In this document: in pieces, positions 45,310-53,875 of the stretch
Numbering within the stretch: the stretch's first letter is position 1
How the letters are laid out: each line of letters opens with the position of its first letter
From: MAG-120531 sp963934855
GTDB taxonomy: Bacteria > Bacteroidota > Bacteroidia > Flavobacteriales > Flavobacteriaceae
Direction of reading: 5' to 3'
DNA: 64,000 nt
Assembly: GCA_963934855.1 (NCBI GenBank)
Contig: CAWWAC010000003.1
Location: 62,001-126,000 of the forward strand
The notes under the pieces: generated by a model
What the model was told of the DNA's origin: nothing
Seen by the model: the letters and a program-made list of their open reading frames with translations, nothing else
Database searches by the model: none
Made by a program: the position numbers and the translations under genes

Positions 45310-45756
45310 ATGACTAATAATGATATTTTAAAAAAATTAAGAGTGGCACTCATGCTCAGAGACTCTGATATTGAAGCCATTATGAGTCTGGTAGATTTTA
45401 AAATTAGCACCAGTGAATTGGGCGCTCTTTTTAGAACGGAAGACCATCCAAAATATATAGAATGTGGCGATCAAATTTTAAGAAACTTCTTAAACGGCCT
45501 TATTATTTATACAAGAGGTACTAAAGAATTTCCTAAAAACCCTGCAGAAGCTTTAAGGCAAAAGCCTGTAATGGCAAAGGCAAAAAATGGATCTGATGCT
45601 GAAAAAGCTAGTGCTACTCCTGCGACAAAAAAACCAGCTACTGCTAAATCAGCTAAATCTTTTGGGCTGAAGAAACCATTTAAAAAGCCCTTTAAGAAAG
45701 CAAAATACGTCTCTGATCTAAGTCCTGTGGCTTATAAGAACAAAAAAAAATCCTGA
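45310..45756 (+). CDS. DUF1456 family protein with basic tail
   Basis: 148 residues. Residues 1-70 (MTNNDILKKLRVALMLRDSD, KISTSELGALFRTEDHPKYIECGDQILRNFLNGL) are one DUF1456 repeat. E. coli YehS carries two such repeats in about 156 residues; here the second is replaced by a Lys/Ala/Pro-rich tail (about 80-148), which is common in Flavobacteriia. The function is unknown; the basic tail suggests nucleic-acid contact. The TGA stop lies inside the stem of the terminator. Confidence 0.83.
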   Translation: MTNNDILKKLRVALMLRDSDIEAIMSLVDFKISTSELGALFRTEDHPKYIECGDQILRNFLNGLIIYTRGTKEFPKNPAEALRQKPVMAKAKNGSDAEKASATPATKKPATAKSAKSFGLKKPFKKPFKKAKYVSDLSPVAYKNKKKS

Positions 45757-45778
45757 GTTTTCACTCAGGATTTTTTTT
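45742..45778. terminator. Bidirectional terminator between DUF1456 and sucC
   Basis: Stem TCCTGAG/CTCAGGA (45751-45757 and 45764-45770), loop TTTTCA, with A-run before and T8 after. The left arm includes the TGA stop of the DUF1456 gene, and the hairpin also serves the convergent sucC. Confidence 0.9.
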
Positions 45779-45793
45779 AAATATATCCAGGTC

Positions 45794-46990
45794 TTATAAG
45801 CCCAATAATTCTTTTACCTTATCTGCAGCCTCTTGAAACTGAACAACAGAATGGACAGCAAAACCTGAATTGTCTAAAATTTCTTTAGCCTCTATGGCAT
45901 TGGTTCCCTGTAAACGAACAATGATAGGCACCTTTATAGTGTCTCCCATATTCTTATAAGCTTCTACCACTCCTTGTGCCACTCGGTCACAACGAACAAT
46001 ACCACCAAAAATATTAATCAAAATAGCTTTGACGTTAGGATCTTTAAGAATAATCCTAAAAGCTTCTTCTACACGCTTAGCGTCTGCAGTACCTCCTACG
46101 TCTAGAAAATTAGCGGGTTCACCACCTGCCATTTTAATAAGGTCCATAGTAGCCATAGCAAGTCCAGCTCCATTGACCATACAACCTACATTACCATCTA
46201 AATCTACATAGTTTAAACCTACTGCGTTGGCTTCTACCTCAATGGCGTTTTCTTCTCTAAAGTCTCTCATATCTGCATACTGCTTTCTTCTGAAAAGCGC
46301 ATTGTCATCTATGGATACCTTAGCGTCAACCGCCAAAATTTTATCATCAGAGGTCTTTAATACTGGGTTTATTTCAAACAAACTAGCATCTGACTCTTCG
46401 TAAGCTTTGTATAAAGACATGACAAATTTGGTCATTTCTTTAAATGCATTTCCTGAAAGACCTAAATTAAAGGCAATCTTTCTTGCCTGAAAAGGCATTA
46501 TTCCTGTTGAAGGATTAATAGATTCATGAAAAATAAGATGAGGTGTTTTCTCTGCTACTTCTTCAATATCCATTCCTCCCTCTGTAGAATACATAATCAT
46601 ATTTCTACCTGTTGCTCTGTTTAGCAATACTGACATATAAAATTCAGAAGTCTCACTTTCACCTGGGTAATACACGTCTTCTCCTACAAGCACTTGGTGC
46701 ACTCTTTTACCTGCGGCAGATGTTTGAGGGGTTACCAAGTCCATTCCAATAATATCTCCAGCAATGCGCGCTACCTCGTCTAGGTTTTTGGCTAATTTAA
46801 CACCACCTCCTTTACCACGGCCACCAGCGTGCACCTGCGCCTTTATTACAAACCAGCTTGTTCCCGTTTCTGCTGTTAATTGCTTAGCGGCAGCTACTGC
46901 TTCTTCTGGTGTTTGCGCTACAAACCCACGTTGTATGCGAACGCCAAAACTGGCTAAAATTTCTTTTCCTTGATATTCGTGAAGGTTCAT
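45794..46990 (-). CDS. sucC: Succinate-CoA ligase (ADP-forming) subunit beta
   Basis: Beta subunit of the TCA-cycle enzyme that makes ATP from succinyl-CoA. 398 residues: an ATP-grasp domain (MNLHEYQGKEIL start, KAQVHAGGRGKGGGVKLA near 50-67, FEINPVL near 205) and a CoA-ligase domain with NIFGGIVRCDRVAQGV (about 325-340). It is a single gene here; the alpha subunit sucD is not in the window. On the minus strand TATTTTTG at 47014-47021 gives a plausible -7 box about 24 bases before the start. Confidence 0.97.
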   Translation of the reverse strand: MNLHEYQGKEILASFGVRIQRGFVAQTPEEAVAAAKQLTAETGTSWFVIKAQVHAGGRGKGGGVKLAKNLDEVARIAGDIIGMDLVTPQTSAAGKRVHQVLVGEDVYYPGESETSEFYMSVLLNRATGRNMIMYSTEGGMDIEEVAEKTPHLIFHESINPSTGIMPFQARKIAFNLGLSGNAFKEMTKFVMSLYKAYEESDASLFEINPVLKTSDDKILAVDAKVSIDDNALFRRKQYADMRDFREENAIEVEANAVGLNYVDLDGNVGCMVNGAGLAMATMDLIKMAGGEPANFLDVGGTADAKRVEEAFRIILKDPNVKAILINIFGGIVRCDRVAQGVVEAYKNMGDTIKVPIIVRLQGTNAIEAKEILDNSGFAVHSVVQFQEAADKVKELLGL

Positions 46991-47013
46991 AATGTTCTAT
47001 TAAAATTCAGTTG

Positions 47014-47021
47014 CAAAAATA
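47014..47021 (-). promoter_or_regulatory. Possible -7 promoter element for sucC
   Basis: Minus-strand TATTTTTG fits TAnnTTTG and lies about 24 bases upstream of the sucC ATG. A TTG at the correct -33 spacing is not seen. Confidence 0.4.
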
Positions 47022-47145
47022 GCAAACAACCACCAAAGAGCCTAATTATTAAAGCAAGAGAATACTTTATATCGCGCTTTATTATTTAAATATTTGTTTC
47101 ATTTAAAACAATTTGTTACAAAAAATTTCAATCAAGGTATTTCTC

Positions 47146-47176
47146 TTGCTGATATCCTTACATATAGTTACATTTG
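47146..47176 (+). promoter_or_regulatory. Bacteroidota-type promoter of lysA
   Basis: TTG at 47146-47148 and TACATTTG at 47169-47176, 20 bases apart, fit the flavobacterial consensus well. Transcription should begin near 47182, downstream of the TTG at 47174, so that TTG cannot be the lysA start. Confidence 0.65.
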
Positions 47177-47191
47177 AAGAAACATTTGAAC

Positions 47192-48430
47192 ATGAGTGAG
47201 TTAGATTTGGTTGGAGTGGCACAAGAATTTGGAGCTCCTGTATACGTGTATGACGCAGATAAAATTAAAAGCCAATACAAACGCTTAACTAATGCGTTTA
47301 GCGAGGTGCCAAAATTAAAATTAAATTACGCTGCAAAAGCGCTCTCTAATATTAGTATTCTTAGACTCATGAACAGCATGGGAAGTGGCTTAGACACGGT
47401 TTCTATTCAGGAGGTTCAGCTTGGCCTTCTGGCTGGTTTTAAACCAAATGATATCATATTTACTCCAAACGGAGTGTCTTTGGAAGAGTTGGAGGCAGCT
47501 GCTGCTTTGGGTGTTAAGATTAATATAGACAACCTATCCCTATTGGAGCAATTTGGCAACAAACACCCTCATATCCCTGTTTGTATTAGAATAAACCCAC
47601 ACGTGATGGCGGGTGGAAACGCTAATATTTCTGTGGGTCATATAGATTCTAAATTTGGTATTAGCATTCATCAAATTCCTCATATACTGAGAATTGCAGA
47701 ACTCACAAAAATGCATGTGAATGGAATTCACATGCATACAGGAAGTGACATTTTAGATATTGAAGTCTTCTTATACGCTTCAGAAATCTTATTTGAAACG
47801 GCAAAGAACTTTAAAAACTTAGATTTCATAGACTTTGGCAGCGGCTTTAAAGTCCCTTATAGAGAAGGAGATATAGAAACCAACATTGAAGAATTAGGGG
47901 AAAAATTATCTAAAAAATTCAATACCTTTTGCAAAGAATACGGCAAAGACCTCACATTGGCATTTGAGCCCGGTAAATTTTTAGTAAGTGAGGCAGGTTC
48001 ATTTTTGGCTAAGGTCAATGTAGTAAAGCAAACCACCTCTACTGTTTTTGCCAGCATAGATAGTGGCTTTAACCACCTTATTAGGCCAATGTTGTACGGC
48101 TCTTCTCACAGCATTTACAATATTTCTAATCCGGCAGGTAGAGAGCGTTTTTACTCCGTAGTAGGGTATATATGTGAAACGGACACCTTTGCTACCAATA
48201 GAAAAATTGCAGAGATTACAGAAGGAGATATTCTTTGTTTTAAAAATGCTGGAGCCTATTGCTTTACTATGGCCAGTAATTATAACTCTAGATATAGACC
48301 TGCAGAAGTACTGTGGTATGAAGGAAAAGCCATTCTCATTAGGGCAACGGAAACCATGGAAGATATTTTAAAAAACCAAGTAGATGTCAAGGATTTATTT
48401 AAAACTAAAAAAGCGCTTTTAGTAGACTAA
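47192..48430 (+). CDS. lysA: Diaminopimelate decarboxylase
   Basis: PLP enzyme (fold type III) that decarboxylates meso-diaminopimelate to lysine. 412 residues; the PLP lysine is in NYAAKALSN (about 46-54), followed by the HMHTGSDI and DFGSGFKVPYREGD motifs and the CETDTF motif (C near 333) with its active-site cysteine at the subunit interface, and the C-terminal NAGAYCFTMASNYNSR. The start at ATG 47192 (MSELDLVGVAQEFGAPVYVYD) is supported by the promoter immediately upstream and by family alignment; an in-frame TTG six codons earlier lies inside the -7 box. Confidence 0.95.
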   Translation: MSELDLVGVAQEFGAPVYVYDADKIKSQYKRLTNAFSEVPKLKLNYAAKALSNISILRLMNSMGSGLDTVSIQEVQLGLLAGFKPNDIIFTPNGVSLEELEAAAALGVKINIDNLSLLEQFGNKHPHIPVCIRINPHVMAGGNANISVGHIDSKFGISIHQIPHILRIAELTKMHVNGIHMHTGSDILDIEVFLYASEILFETAKNFKNLDFIDFGSGFKVPYREGDIETNIEELGEKLSKKFNTFCKEYGKDLTLAFEPGKFLVSEAGSFLAKVNVVKQTTSTVFASIDSGFNHLIRPMLYGSSHSIYNISNPAGRERFYSVVGYICETDTFATNRKIAEITEGDILCFKNAGAYCFTMASNYNSRYRPAEVLWYEGKAILIRATETMEDILKNQVDVKDLFKTKKALLVD

Positions 48431-48460
48431 TTGACTTCTTTATGTTTTAATTTGCAAATT

Positions 48461-49015
48461 ATGAATGTAGCTTCTAAAGTTTTTAATTATTTTTTTACCA
48501 CCCAACTAGTCATGGCTTTTCTACTCTTACTTATGAGTGGCCAACACTTGTGGGGCCAAGAAGTAAAATGGATTTCTTTTGAAGCCGCCGTAGCACAACA
48601 AGCAAAAGACGCTTCACCTAAAAAAATGTTTATAGATGTATATACAGATTGGTGTGGTTGGTGTAAAAAAATGGATAAAGACACCTTTCAAAATCCAGAA
48701 GTAGCTGCATATATGAAAGAGCACTTTTATATGGTTAAATTAGATGGAGAGGGAAAAGACCCTATCACTTTTAGAGCGCAAACCTTTTCTTTTATAGACT
48801 CTGGCAGAAATGGCTATCACGAATTGGCTGCCAATTTGTTACAAGGACAGCTGAGCTACCCCACAGTGGTGTTTTTAGATGAACAAATTAATATGCTTTC
48901 TCCAGTACCCGGGTATATGGGAGCAGCACCCTTTTTAAAAATTGCCAAGTACTTTGCGGAAAACACTTATAAAACCGTTAGTTGGGAAAATTATCAAAAA
49001 AAAGAGGCTCCTTAG
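48461..49015 (+). CDS. Exported thioredoxin-family protein (CGWC)
   Basis: 184 residues: a signal peptide (about 1-32, ending LWGQE), then a thioredoxin-fold domain of the DUF255/thioredoxin_7 type with the redox motif C-G-W-C (DVYTDWCGWCKKMDKDTF, cysteines near 68 and 71) and the cis-proline segment LSYPTVVFLD (about 130-139). It is likely a periplasmic thiol-disulfide reductase or chaperone. The ATG at 48461 is chosen over a TTG at 48431 because the signal peptide then has normal length. It follows lysA by 30 bases. Its stop codon is in the loop of the terminator. Confidence 0.88.
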   Translation: MNVASKVFNYFFTTQLVMAFLLLLMSGQHLWGQEVKWISFEAAVAQQAKDASPKKMFIDVYTDWCGWCKKMDKDTFQNPEVAAYMKEHFYMVKLDGEGKDPITFRAQTFSFIDSGRNGYHELAANLLQGQLSYPTVVFLDEQINMLSPVPGYMGAAPFLKIAKYFAENTYKTVSWENYQKKEAP

Positions 49016-49031
49016 GAGCCTCTTTTTTTTG
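48997..49031. terminator. Bidirectional terminator between thioredoxin-like gene and guaB
   Basis: Stem GAGGCTCC/GGAGCCTC (49005-49012 and 49016-49023), loop TTA, with A-run and T-run. The TAG stop of the thioredoxin-like gene spans the loop and first stem base region. The hairpin also ends the convergent guaB transcript. Confidence 0.9.
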
Positions 49032-49035
49032 ATTG

Positions 49036-50508
49036 CTACCTGCTATAATTAGGAGATTCGTTGGTAATAGTTACGTCATGTGGGTGGCTTTCATTAATAC
49101 CACTGGCTGTAATTTTAACAAATCTAGCTTGCTCCTTAAGCGTTTCAATATCTTTGGCACCACAGTAGCCCATTCCAGCTCTTAAGCCTCCTATAAACTG
49201 GTGAATGCTTTCAAAAAGATCGCCTTTATAAGGCACCCTTCCCACTATGCCTTCTGGCACTAGTTTTTTAATATCATCTTCTACATCTTGGAAATAACGA
49301 TCTTTACTCCCTTCCTTCATGGCTTCTACAGAACCCATTCCTCTGTAAGACTTAAATTTTCTTCCCTCATAAATAATAGTATCTCCTGGAGACTCTTTGG
49401 TACCTGCTAAAAGAGAGCCTAACATAACGGTGTCTGCTCCTGCTGCTATGGCTTTAGGTATGTCTCCAGTATAACGAATTCCACCATCTGCAATAACAGG
49501 AACGCCACTTCCCTTTATCGCAGCCGCTACCTCTAATATCGCAGAAAATTGAGGAAAACCAACGCCAGCTACTACCCTTGTGGTACAGATAGAGCCAGGT
49601 CCAATCCCTACCTTTACAGCATCGGCACCAGCTGCAACTAAATATTTAGCAGCTTCTCCCGTAGCAATGTTTCCTACTATAACATCTAAATCTGGAAATT
49701 TGGCTTTTACTTGTTTTAATACTTGAACAACTCCTTTGGTATGACCATGAGCGGTATCAATAACTACTGCGTCTACCCCCGCTTGAACCAATGCAGATGC
49801 GCGCTCTACAGCGTCTGGAGTAACCCCCAAAGCTGCTGCCACTCTTAGCCTTCCGTAAGAGTCCTTATTGGCAATTGGTTTTTGTGTGAGCTTGGTAATA
49901 TCTCTAAAAGTAATGAGGCCCACTAGGGTATTCTCTTTATTTACTACTGGTAACTTTTCAATTTTATGCTGCTGTAAAACAACTTCTGCTTGGGCCAGAG
50001 AGGTACCCTCTGCTACCGTGACTAAATTCTCAGAGGTCATGACCTCTGAAATAGGCCTATTTCCGTTTTTTTCAAAACGCAGGTCTCTATTGGTTACTAT
50101 CCCTATTAGTTTTTGGTCTTTATCTACAATGGGAATACCTCCAATGCTGTATTCACGCATATTGTCATTAGCATCTTTTACTGTGGCATGTAAAGGAAGT
50201 GTTACAGGGTCTATAATCATCCCACTCTCTGCACGCTTTACTCTTCTAACCTGCAGCGATTGCTCTTCTATACTCATGTTTTTATGCAGCACTCCAATAC
50301 CGCCCTCTCTGGCTATAGCTATAGCCATGCTAGACTCTGTCACTGTATCCATGGCAGCAGATACAATGGGAATATTGATGGTAATGTTTCTAGTAAATTT
50401 TGATTGAATATTGACCTCTCTAGGAAGAATTTCTGAAAAGGCTGGTATTAAGAGTACGTCGTCATAAGTGAGACCTTCTCCAACTATTTTACTTAAGTGT
50501 GCTTCCAT
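49036..50508 (-). CDS. guaB: Inosine-5'-monophosphate dehydrogenase
   Basis: Oxidises IMP to XMP, the committed step to guanine nucleotides. 490 residues, TIM barrel with two CBS domains inserted at about 95-215. The catalytic loop GPGSICTTR holds the thioimidate cysteine (about 305), and the flap motif YRGMGSVEAM (about 394-403) is intact. There is an in-frame ATG start, and TATATTTG at 50532-50539 on the minus strand gives a likely -7 element. It is divergent from the TonB-dependent receptor gene across 240 bp. Confidence 0.97.
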   Translation of the reverse strand: MEAHLSKIVGEGLTYDDVLLIPAFSEILPREVNIQSKFTRNITINIPIVSAAMDTVTESSMAIAIAREGGIGVLHKNMSIEEQSLQVRRVKRAESGMIIDPVTLPLHATVKDANDNMREYSIGGIPIVDKDQKLIGIVTNRDLRFEKNGNRPISEVMTSENLVTVAEGTSLAQAEVVLQQHKIEKLPVVNKENTLVGLITFRDITKLTQKPIANKDSYGRLRVAAALGVTPDAVERASALVQAGVDAVVIDTAHGHTKGVVQVLKQVKAKFPDLDVIVGNIATGEAAKYLVAAGADAVKVGIGPGSICTTRVVAGVGFPQFSAILEVAAAIKGSGVPVIADGGIRYTGDIPKAIAAGADTVMLGSLLAGTKESPGDTIIYEGRKFKSYRGMGSVEAMKEGSKDRYFQDVEDDIKKLVPEGIVGRVPYKGDLFESIHQFIGGLRAGMGYCGAKDIETLKEQARFVKITASGINESHPHDVTITNESPNYSR

Positions 50509-50531
50509 GGCAATTAAAGTTTAATTGCGAG

Positions 50532-50539
50532 CAAATATA
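50532..50539 (-). promoter_or_regulatory. Possible -7 promoter element for guaB
   Basis: Minus-strand TATATTTG is a perfect TAnnTTTG match about 24 bases before the guaB ATG. The nearest upstream TTG is 15 bases away, shorter than the usual spacing. Confidence 0.42.
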
Positions 50540-50674
50540 CCGTATTTATTCTAACAAAACCTCATTATTGTGAATAATCCCCTATAAAAAATTAATGAAC
50601 GCCCTGTTTATGAAGTAGTTGAAATCTCACAACCAAATGGTCAGAGAAAAATCTATAAAATTATTTTAATTTAT

Positions 50675-50744
50675 TCTAAATAAGCTTAGTGAAATTAAAT
50701 TTATAATTATATTTGTCCTGTTATTTTTAATAAGTCTAAATAAG
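50675..50744. promoter_or_regulatory. Promoter region of TonB receptor with repeated TCTAAATAAG
   Basis: TATATTTG at 50708-50715 is a -7-type box 35 bases before the receptor ATG. The decamer TCTAAATAAG occurs at 50675-50684 and at 50735-50744, on each side of the box; the upstream copy overlaps an inverted repeat TTATT/AATAA (50671-50683). This layout is compatible with an operator for a metal-responsive repressor, but no regulator is identified. Confidence 0.4.
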
Positions 50745-50749
50745 TATAC

Positions 50750-52975
50750 ATGAAAATTCAATCCTTAAGTTTAATTATTATAGCTTTCGTAACGCAACAA
50801 TTATTTGCTCAAAATAAACCTACTCAAAAAACAAATGACAGCATTCAGCAGCTCAAAGAAGTAGTGGTCTCTGCCCACCAAATGTTTGGCAGTAAATTTA
50901 GAGCTAAAAATAGAACTGGATCTGCTTACTATATGGACAGTGAAGAACTACAGAAATTTAATATCACAGATATCAATAGGTCTTTAAGAACAGTTCCTGG
51001 TGTGGCCATTTATGAAGAGGACGGTATGGGATTAAGGCCCAATATAAGCCTTAGGGGTACTTCCCCAGAAAGATCTGCAAAAATCACGGTCATGGAAGAT
51101 GGGGTACTCATAGCCCCAGCTCCCTATAGTGCAGCTGCAGCTTATTACTTTCCCACTATTGCTAGAATGCAAGCGGTAGAAATTGTAAAAGGAAGTAGCC
51201 AAATTCAATTTGGACCCTATACCACAGGAGGGGCCATAAATTTAGTATCTACAGAAATTCCAACAGACGAAAAAACGGAACTTGTTGCGCAATACGGGGC
51301 TTTTAATAGTGGCCTTTTAAGAGCAGTGCACGGAAAGCGAGTAGGTGATTTTGGCTATCTAGTAGAGTATACCAAGTACGGATCTGATGGGTTTAAAACC
51401 CTAGAAAATGGCGGCAATACCGGGTTTGACAAGCAAGATTTTGTAGGTAAAATAGACTACAACACCCACTTATTTGGTATAGACCAGAGCTTGGCGGTTA
51501 AATATCAATACTCAGATGAAACTTCTTATGAAACCTATGTTGGAATTACAGATGCAGATTTTAAAGATGACGCTTTTCAAAGGTACACTGGCTCTGAGAA
51601 AGACCAGATGAATGCCCTTCACAGGCAGTATATGCTTACCCATACTTTAAAATTTTCTCCTTATCTATCTTTTACTACCACAGCATATCAAAATGAATTC
51701 CAAAGAAACTGGTACAAGCTAGACTATCTTCAAACGGCCCAAGGAAGAAGTTCTTTGGCCAATATCCTCACCAATCCTGATGACTACGCAGCAGAATTAA
51801 ATATTATAAAAGGAAATCAGGATTCAGAGGGAGCCGCTCTTTTTGTAAAGGCCAATAACAGGGCATATATATCTAAGGGAATTCAATCTAAATTAGACAT
51901 TCACTGGAGTGGCGTTAACACATTTCACGATCTAGAAATTGGAACTAGATGGCACTTTGACCAGGAAGACAGGTTTCAATGGGTAGACAACTATGCCATA
52001 AATGGCGGTGCCATGCAGCTCATTAAAAGGGGCGTTCCAGGCACCGATGCTAATAGAGTGAGTGACGCAAATGCTTTTGCTGCTTACGCCTTGTACAAGT
52101 TTAGCTATAAAAACCTAACCCTTACTCCTGGTATAAGGTATGAAGACATGGAGCTTTCCAGAAATGATTTTGGCAAGACAGATGTTTTGCGTGAAGGGAC
52201 TAATCTAAATGAAAGAAGCAATGCGCGCTCTGTTTGGATTCCTGGAGTTGGTTTTCAATACAACATAGACCAGGTTTCTATATTTGGTGGTATTCATAAA
52301 GGTTTTGCCCCTCCTAGTTCTGTTGCTGGACAAAAGGCAGAAGAGAGTATTAATAAAGAGCTAGGAGCTAGATTTAGTTACGCCGGCTTGGCTGGAGAAA
52401 TTATTGCGTATAGGAATGACTATAGCAACTTATTGGGGAGTGACTTTGCTGCCACAGGAGGTACTGGAAATTTAGACCTATTTAATGCTGGAACGGTGTT
52501 GGTGCAAGGATTGGAGTTCTTAGTAAACTATGACCTCCTTCAAAGCAAAGATAAGGGGTCCTTACCCCTCACTTTTGGCTACACCCTTACAGATACGTCA
52601 TTTAAAAATAGCTTTGACGCCAGCGAGGGATTGTGGGGAGATGTCTCTATTGGAGATGAAATGCCATATATAGCCAAACATCAGTGGCATATGAGTATGG
52701 GATATACAAAAGGAAAATTATCTCTTAACACTCAAGTAAGACATATGAGTGCTATTAGAACAGTAGCAGGCCAAGGCCCCATGATTGCTGAAAACATGGT
52801 AGGTGCCAATACCATAGTAGATGCTAGTATTCACTACCAATACAATTCAAAATTAAGGCTACAAACTAATATGATCAATCTATTTAACAGCACTTATGAA
52901 GTGTCTAGAGTCCCTTTTGGATTAAGACCTGGTCATCCATTAGGAATAAATATTGGACTTAGATACTCCCTTTAG
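50750..52975 (+). CDS. TonB-dependent outer-membrane receptor (FecA-like)
   Basis: 741 residues: signal peptide (1-20, ending LFAQ), a plug domain (about 35-165: QQLKEVVVSAHQMFG TonB-box-like stretch, LRTVPGVAIYEEDGMGLRPNISLRGT, DGVLIAPAPYSAAAAYYFP, IVKGSSQIQFGP) and a 22-strand beta-barrel ending in the aromatic-terminal NIGLRYSL. The APAPYS segment and overall organisation resemble ferric citrate or other siderophore receptors, so iron-chelate uptake is likely but not proven. No carboxypeptidase-like N-terminal domain or SusD partner is present, so it is not a polysaccharide receptor. Its stop overlaps that of the convergent HMG-CoA lyase gene. Confidence 0.93.
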   Translation: MKIQSLSLIIIAFVTQQLFAQNKPTQKTNDSIQQLKEVVVSAHQMFGSKFRAKNRTGSAYYMDSEELQKFNITDINRSLRTVPGVAIYEEDGMGLRPNISLRGTSPERSAKITVMEDGVLIAPAPYSAAAAYYFPTIARMQAVEIVKGSSQIQFGPYTTGGAINLVSTEIPTDEKTELVAQYGAFNSGLLRAVHGKRVGDFGYLVEYTKYGSDGFKTLENGGNTGFDKQDFVGKIDYNTHLFGIDQSLAVKYQYSDETSYETYVGITDADFKDDAFQRYTGSEKDQMNALHRQYMLTHTLKFSPYLSFTTTAYQNEFQRNWYKLDYLQTAQGRSSLANILTNPDDYAAELNIIKGNQDSEGAALFVKANNRAYISKGIQSKLDIHWSGVNTFHDLEIGTRWHFDQEDRFQWVDNYAINGGAMQLIKRGVPGTDANRVSDANAFAAYALYKFSYKNLTLTPGIRYEDMELSRNDFGKTDVLREGTNLNERSNARSVWIPGVGFQYNIDQVSIFGGIHKGFAPPSSVAGQKAEESINKELGARFSYAGLAGEIIAYRNDYSNLLGSDFAATGGTGNLDLFNAGTVLVQGLEFLVNYDLLQSKDKGSLPLTFGYTLTDTSFKNSFDASEGLWGDVSIGDEMPYIAKHQWHMSMGYTKGKLSLNTQVRHMSAIRTVAGQGPMIAENMVGANTIVDASIHYQYNSKLRLQTNMINLFNSTYEVSRVPFGLRPGHPLGINIGLRYSL

Positions 52976-53841
52976 TGATAGGCTTTAAAAAGTGAACTGG
53001 CTTTATTATGAGCCGCCTCAAAGGCCATCCAATGCACCTGATGTGGTATTTTTTGAGAACTGAAATAAGAGAGCATTTTTTCTGTGGGCATATTACCAGT
53101 AAGGGCATCGGCTGCCATAGGGCAGCCACCAAAACCTTGTATAGCACCATCAAATCTTCTGCAGCCTGCAGCATATGAGGTGGCTATTTTATCTTTCCAT
53201 TCACTGGGGTTGGTGTGTAAATGAGCGCCAATCTCAATGCTTGGGTAAGCGGGTATTATAGCCTCATAAAGGGCTTTTATGTCTGCCAGTGTGGCACTGC
53301 CCACTGTGTCTGACAAGGAGAGAATTCCCACTCCCATATTGGATAATTTTTCTGTCCATTGCAATACAACCTCTGTGCTCCATGGATCTCCGTAAGGATT
53401 TCCAAAACCCATAGAGAGGTAGACCACTACTTTTTTATTGTGCAAGACTGCTAGCGCTAAAATTTCTTGTAAAACCAAAACTGCCTGGGCAATGGTGGTA
53501 TGGGTATTTCTCATTTGAAAATTCTCAGAAATAGAGAATGGATAGCCTAAATAATTTATTTCTGGCTGCTTACACGCTTCTTGTGCCCCCCTTAAATTAG
53601 CTACAATAGCCAGTAATTTGGTTTTTGTTTTACTGAGGTCCAAAGCTGCTAAAACATGAGCTGTGTCAGCCATTTGAGGTATGGCCTTAGGAGACACAAA
53701 GCTTCCAAAGTCTAGACTGTCAAAATTGCAATTGAGTAGTGACTGTAAGTATTTCACCTTCTCTGCGGTTGGAATAAAAGCCTTTATTCCCTGCATGGCA
53801 TCTCTGGGGCATTCAATAATTTTAACTCCTTCTGCTGTCAT
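52972..53841 (-). CDS. Hydroxymethylglutaryl-CoA lyase
   Basis: Splits HMG-CoA to acetyl-CoA and acetoacetate, the last step of leucine breakdown. 289 residues, DRE-TIM barrel with VKIIECPRDAMQGIKAFIPT at the N-terminus (the family pattern E-x-P-R-D-G/A-x-Q), VYLSMGFGNPYGDPW, SLSDTVGSAT, GAHLHTNP and the C-terminal GCRRFDGAIQGFGGCPMA with the catalytic cysteine (about 245). Here the residue after the catalytic R-D is Ala, as in other Bacteroidota members. Stop codons of this gene and the TonB receptor overlap on opposite strands. Confidence 0.93.
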   Translation of the reverse strand: MTAEGVKIIECPRDAMQGIKAFIPTAEKVKYLQSLLNCNFDSLDFGSFVSPKAIPQMADTAHVLAALDLSKTKTKLLAIVANLRGAQEACKQPEINYLGYPFSISENFQMRNTHTTIAQAVLVLQEILALAVLHNKKVVVYLSMGFGNPYGDPWSTEVVLQWTEKLSNMGVGILSLSDTVGSATLADIKALYEAIIPAYPSIEIGAHLHTNPSEWKDKIATSYAAGCRRFDGAIQGFGGCPMAADALTGNMPTEKMLSYFSSQKIPHQVHWMAFEAAHNKASSLFKAYH

Positions 53842-53875
53842 GCTACTAAATTAAAAAGATAAAGTTACAAATTAA

